A stretch of 64,000 nucleotides of DNA from an uncultured Collinsella sp. (lineage in GTDB: Bacteria > Actinomycetota > Coriobacteriia > Coriobacteriales > Coriobacteriaceae). The notes beneath the pieces are model-generated. The model made no database searches. It was not told the origin of the DNA and worked only from the letters and a program-made list of their open reading frames with translations. The translations under genes and the position numbers were made by a program. Location of the stretch: positions 1 through 64,000 of the forward strand of contig CAUBOH010000009.1 in assembly GCA_958437495.1 (NCBI GenBank), written 5' to 3'. This document shows positions 61,618-64,000 of this stretch, one piece after another (position 1 is the first letter of the stretch; every line of letters begins with the position of its first letter).

Positions 61618-62820
61618 ATGAACGGTTATTCGTTTTTCGCGCCGACCAAGGTGCTGTTTGGCGCGGGCAAGTTGGGCGAGCTGGGCGCGCAGAAGCTGCC
61701 CGGCACCAAAGCGCTCATCGTTACGACCGGTGGCAACTCGGTCAAGCGTTTTGGATATCTGGGACGTTTGGAAGCCGAGCTCGATCGCGCCGGCGTGGCG
61801 TATGAGCTGTTCGATCGCATTGAGCCCAATCCTCTGCGCGAGACCGTTAACGCGGGTGGCTGGATGGCGCGTACCCACGGCTGTGATTTTGTGCTGGCGC
61901 TCGGTGGCGGTTCGGTCATGGACGGCAGCAAGGGCATCTGCGCGGTGGCGGCCAACCCGCATACGGACGCCGAGGGCAACGAGTGCCCCGGTGACATCTG
62001 GGACTTTGTGAATGGTGGCACCGCGCTCGGCCTGCCGATCCCCAACGATCCGCTGCCGCTTGTTTGCGTGACTACCACGGCGGGTACCGGCTCAGAGGTC
62101 GATGCGGGCGGTGTCCTGTCCTGCGAGGACAATGACGAGAAGCTTCGTCTGGGCGATCCGCGCCTGTTTCCGGTGCTTTCGATCGTTGATCCCGGGCTCA
62201 TGGTGAGCGTTCCGGCGCGTCTGACCGCCTATCAGGGATTCGACGCCCTGTTCCATTGCGTTGAGTGCTATGTGTCGAACACCAATACGCCCATGGGTGA
62301 CATGGTTTGTCGCGAAGGCATCCGTCGTGCCGCCGCGGCATTGCCTACGTGCGTCAATAATGGCGATGACCTGGAAGCGCGCTCGAGCCTTGCGTTTGCC
62401 AACACGCTTGGCGGCTATGCCATGGATGCCTCGGGCACCACGGGCTCGCATGGCCTTGAGCACGGCATGAGCGCGCATCATCACGACCTTCCGCACGGTG
62501 CCGGACTCATCATGATCGCGCGCGCCTACCACGCGTGGATGATCGATCACGGCGCCGCACCCGAGCGCTATATCGACATGGCGCGCCTGATGGGCAATGC
62601 TACCGCCAGCGATCCGCACGATTTTGTAGTTGAGCTCACGCGCCTGATGGAGGCCTGCCATGTGGCCGACCTTGCCATGAGCGAATGGGGGATTACGGAC
62701 AAAGAACTGCCGGCCATCGCACACACCGCTCTGACAACCAACGGTGTCCTGTTCAGCCACGACCCCGTAACGCTGACCGACCCCGACGTCGTCGAAATTC
62801 TCAAGCAAAGCTACCGCTAA
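61618..62820 (+). CDS. Iron-containing alcohol dehydrogenase
   Basis: A 400-residue group III dehydrogenase of the butanol-dehydrogenase (BdhA/YqhD) subgroup, reducing aldehydes with NAD(P)H. The nucleotide-binding segment is LALGGGSVMDGSKG. The metal site is DALFHCVECYVS with its His, and GLEHGMSAHHHDLPHGAGL, which supplies further His ligands. AAGGAGATCGCGT precedes the ATG. It is a single gene. The subgroup often handles short-chain or toxic aldehydes such as methylglyoxal in fermentation; the actual substrate is not known. Confidence 0.93.
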   Translation: MNGYSFFAPTKVLFGAGKLGELGAQKLPGTKALIVTTGGNSVKRFGYLGRLEAELDRAGVAYELFDRIEPNPLRETVNAGGWMARTHGCDFVLALGGGSVMDGSKGICAVAANPHTDAEGNECPGDIWDFVNGGTALGLPIPNDPLPLVCVTTTAGTGSEVDAGGVLSCEDNDEKLRLGDPRLFPVLSIVDPGLMVSVPARLTAYQGFDALFHCVECYVSNTNTPMGDMVCREGIRRAAAALPTCVNNGDDLEARSSLAFANTLGGYAMDASGTTGSHGLEHGMSAHHHDLPHGAGLIMIARAYHAWMIDHGAAPERYIDMARLMGNATASDPHDFVVELTRLMEACHVADLAMSEWGITDKELPAIAHTALTTNGVLFSHDPVTLTDPDVVEILKQSYR

Positions 62821-62855
62821 CCACCACAAAGGGGACAGGCACCTTTGTGGTGGTT
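62819..62855. repeat. GGGGACAG-loop hairpin, second identical copy
   Basis: AACCACCACAAAGG / CCTTTGTGGTGGTT around GGACAGGCA, overlapping the last two bases of the alcohol dehydrogenase stop codon. Identical to 1837-1873. Confidence 0.8.
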
Positions 62856-62884
62856 CTGGCCGATGCAGTGGCATGCCTTGCTGT

Positions 62885-63027
62885 TTTGTCTCGATCTGTA
62901 ACAGTTAGACGGGCAAAAGGTCTCTATCTGTTACAGATTGAGACAAAGGTTAGGGGCAAAGACGGTTTGTCTCAATCTGTAACAATTGGGCGAGGATTTG
63001 TCCTCTAGATGTTACAGATCGAGATAA
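62885..63027. repeat. Tandem TTTGTCTC...TGTAACA palindromes
   Basis: Two palindromes lie side by side. The first is TTTGTCTCGATCTGTAACA (62885-62903) with TGTTACAGATTGAGACAAA (62929-62947). The second is TTTGTCTCAATCTGTAACA (62966-62984) with TGTTACAGATCGAGATAA (63010-63027). Each has a 25-base centre of unrelated sequence. Confidence 0.85.
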
Positions 63028-63046
63028 TCGCGCCGCGAAAACAAAA

Positions 63047-63080
63047 ACCTCCGCAGGGGTGCTTTCCTTGCGGAGGTTTT
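63047..63080 (-). terminator. Rho-independent terminator of dxs
   Basis: AACCTCCGCA / TGCGGAGGTT with a run of T (TTTTTGTTTT) on the minus strand, immediately after the stop codon at 63083-63081. Confidence 0.9.
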
Positions 63081-64000
63081 TTACTCGTTGAGTAGCCTTA
63101 CGGCTTCGGCGGCCATGTTCTCGACCGTCATGCCGTTCTGAGCGAGCAGCTCGTTGGGGTCGTAGCGGTCGGGGAAGCCCTTGACGATGCCGAAGGTGCG
63201 CGTGCGCACGGGCGTGCAGGCCAAGTAGCACGCGACACGCTCGCCCCAGCCACCGTCCAAGATGCCGTCCTCGAGAGTGACGACAACGCGATGCTCGGCG
63301 GCAAGGCTGTCGAGGAACTCACGGTCGAGCTCAGTTGCATAGCGCGGGTTGACGAGCGTGGCCTCGATGCCGTACTCGGCAGCCAAGCGGTTTGCCACGC
63401 GCTCGCCCAGCTCAAAGAAATCGCCAAGCGCGAGCACGGCCACGTCGCGACCCTGGCGCACCACATTGTAACGAACGGCGCCGTAATCGGCGTCCTCGGC
63501 GGGCGCCAGATCGGGACGGTTTACCAGGCCAATACCAGGCACACGAATCGCCACGGGATGCTCGCGGTGGTCGAGCGACCAGCTTAGCATGGACAGATAT
63601 TCCTCCATGCAGGCCGGTGCCAGGTAGCGCATGTTGGGAAGACCGCCCAGCATGGAAATATCAAAGAACGAAAGATGCGTCTCGGATGTGGTGCCAAAGA
63701 TCGACGCGCCAAATACCAGGATGGTCGCTGGGGCGTCGTTGAGACACAGGTCGTGCCACAGCTCGTCGTAGGCGCGCTGCAAAAACGTGCCGTACACACC
63801 AAAAACTGGCTTGGCACCCGAGCGCGCAAGCGCGGTGGCAAAGGTTACGGCGTGCTCCTCGGCAATGCCCACATCGACGAACTGTTTGCCGGCGGCAGCG
63901 CGAAGCTCGGGTGTAAAGCCCATGATGTAGGGCGTGGCGGCCGTGATACCCACGACCTGCGGATCGCGCTCGATGGCGGCGCTGAGCGCCTCGCCCGTAA
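63081..64000 (-). CDS. dxs: 1-deoxy-D-xylulose-5-phosphate synthase, C-terminal part (partial)
   Basis: About 305 residues of a transketolase-family enzyme; the frame continues beyond the right edge (the last codons read TGEALSAAIERDPQV before the GTG at 63953). FVDVGIAEEHAVTFATALARSG and PVFGVYGTFLQRAYDELWHD are the pyrimidine-domain signatures of DXS, which condenses pyruvate and glyceraldehyde 3-phosphate for isoprenoid, thiamine and pyridoxal synthesis. The C-terminal domain follows from about GRDVAVLALGDFFELG. The stretch GFTPELRAAAGKQ is less typical, so a divergent DXS-like paralogue is possible. It ends at a strong terminator. Confidence 0.85.
   Translation of the reverse strand, partial: TGEALSAAIERDPQVVGITAATPYIMGFTPELRAAAGKQFVDVGIAEEHAVTFATALARSGAKPVFGVYGTFLQRAYDELWHDLCLNDAPATILVFGASIFGTTSETHLSFFDISMLGGLPNMRYLAPACMEEYLSMLSWSLDHREHPVAIRVPGIGLVNRPDLAPAEDADYGAVRYNVVRQGRDVAVLALGDFFELGERVANRLAAEYGIEATLVNPRYATELDREFLDSLAAEHRVVVTLEDGILDGGWGERVACYLACTPVRTRTFGIVKGFPDRYDPNELLAQNGMTVENMAAEAVRLLNE

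Noticed and set aside
62885..63027. CRISPR array
   Set aside because: The repeats are palindromic, alternate in orientation and number only two pairs. There are no regular spacers and no cas genes.

Overview
The window looks like chromosomal DNA of a gut anaerobe of the Coriobacteriia, most likely a Collinsella. This is inferred from the G+C-rich coding sequence with strong codon bias, and from a strictly fermentative gene set: pyruvate formate-lyase with its activase, a flavodiiron protein, agmatine deiminase, 2-keto-3-deoxygluconate uptake, an actinobacterial-type phosphofructokinase and an iron-containing alcohol dehydrogenase. The intergenic spaces are also unusually rich in palindromic repeats. 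No database search was possible, so all names rest on motifs visible in the translations.

Layout. 1-13.3 kb: end of an unidentified gene, a LacI-family remnant, a flavodiiron protein, a DeoR-type regulator divergent from a class II ketose-bisphosphate aldolase, a MutT-Vsr fusion, a Bce-like ABC pair, an amino-acid permease with agmatine deiminase, and DAHP synthase. 13.5-18.3 kb: a marR / heterodimeric ABC exporter operon. 18.5-20.5 kb: SDR dehydrogenase plus kdgT. 20.5-25.6 kb: pyruvate formate-lyase encoded as two polypeptides (catalytic core and separate glycyl-radical domain), a DegV protein and pflA. 25.9-28.5 kb: beta-lactamase-fold protein, mtnN and engB. 28.7-34 kb: the threonine cluster thrB-thrC, divergent from lysC and asd. 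34.4-40.8 kb: ogt, then a two-component system with a MacB-like ABC transporter. 41.4-50.8 kb: membrane-anchored XRE regulator, pfkA, an anchored choloylglycine-hydrolase-family enzyme, M18 aminopeptidase, D-2-hydroxyacid dehydrogenase, map, a radical SAM protein and an alpha/beta hydrolase. 51-53.3 kb: a degenerate GGDEF-REC-HD-GYP protein with an HPt partner. 53.5-56.9 kb: a more A+T-rich cassette (DUF2975-like membrane protein, XRE repressor, three-gene ABC transporter). 57-61.4 kb: a glutamate-type ABC uptake operon with a C26 peptidase. 61.6-64 kb: Fe-alcohol dehydrogenase and the C-terminal part of dxs, cut by the window edge.

The intergenic regions carry at least five families of repeats. 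The most notable is an element of about 150 bp present in four full copies and one partial copy. Its helices change sequence in a pair-preserving way while its loops and a bulged A stay constant, as expected of a structured RNA. Others are short hairpins with GGGACA in the loop, palindromes with AGTTGCGGTG ends, long nested palindromes with a conserved junction, and a tandem TTTGTCTC palindrome. No tRNA, rRNA, CRISPR array, transposase gene or prophage was seen.
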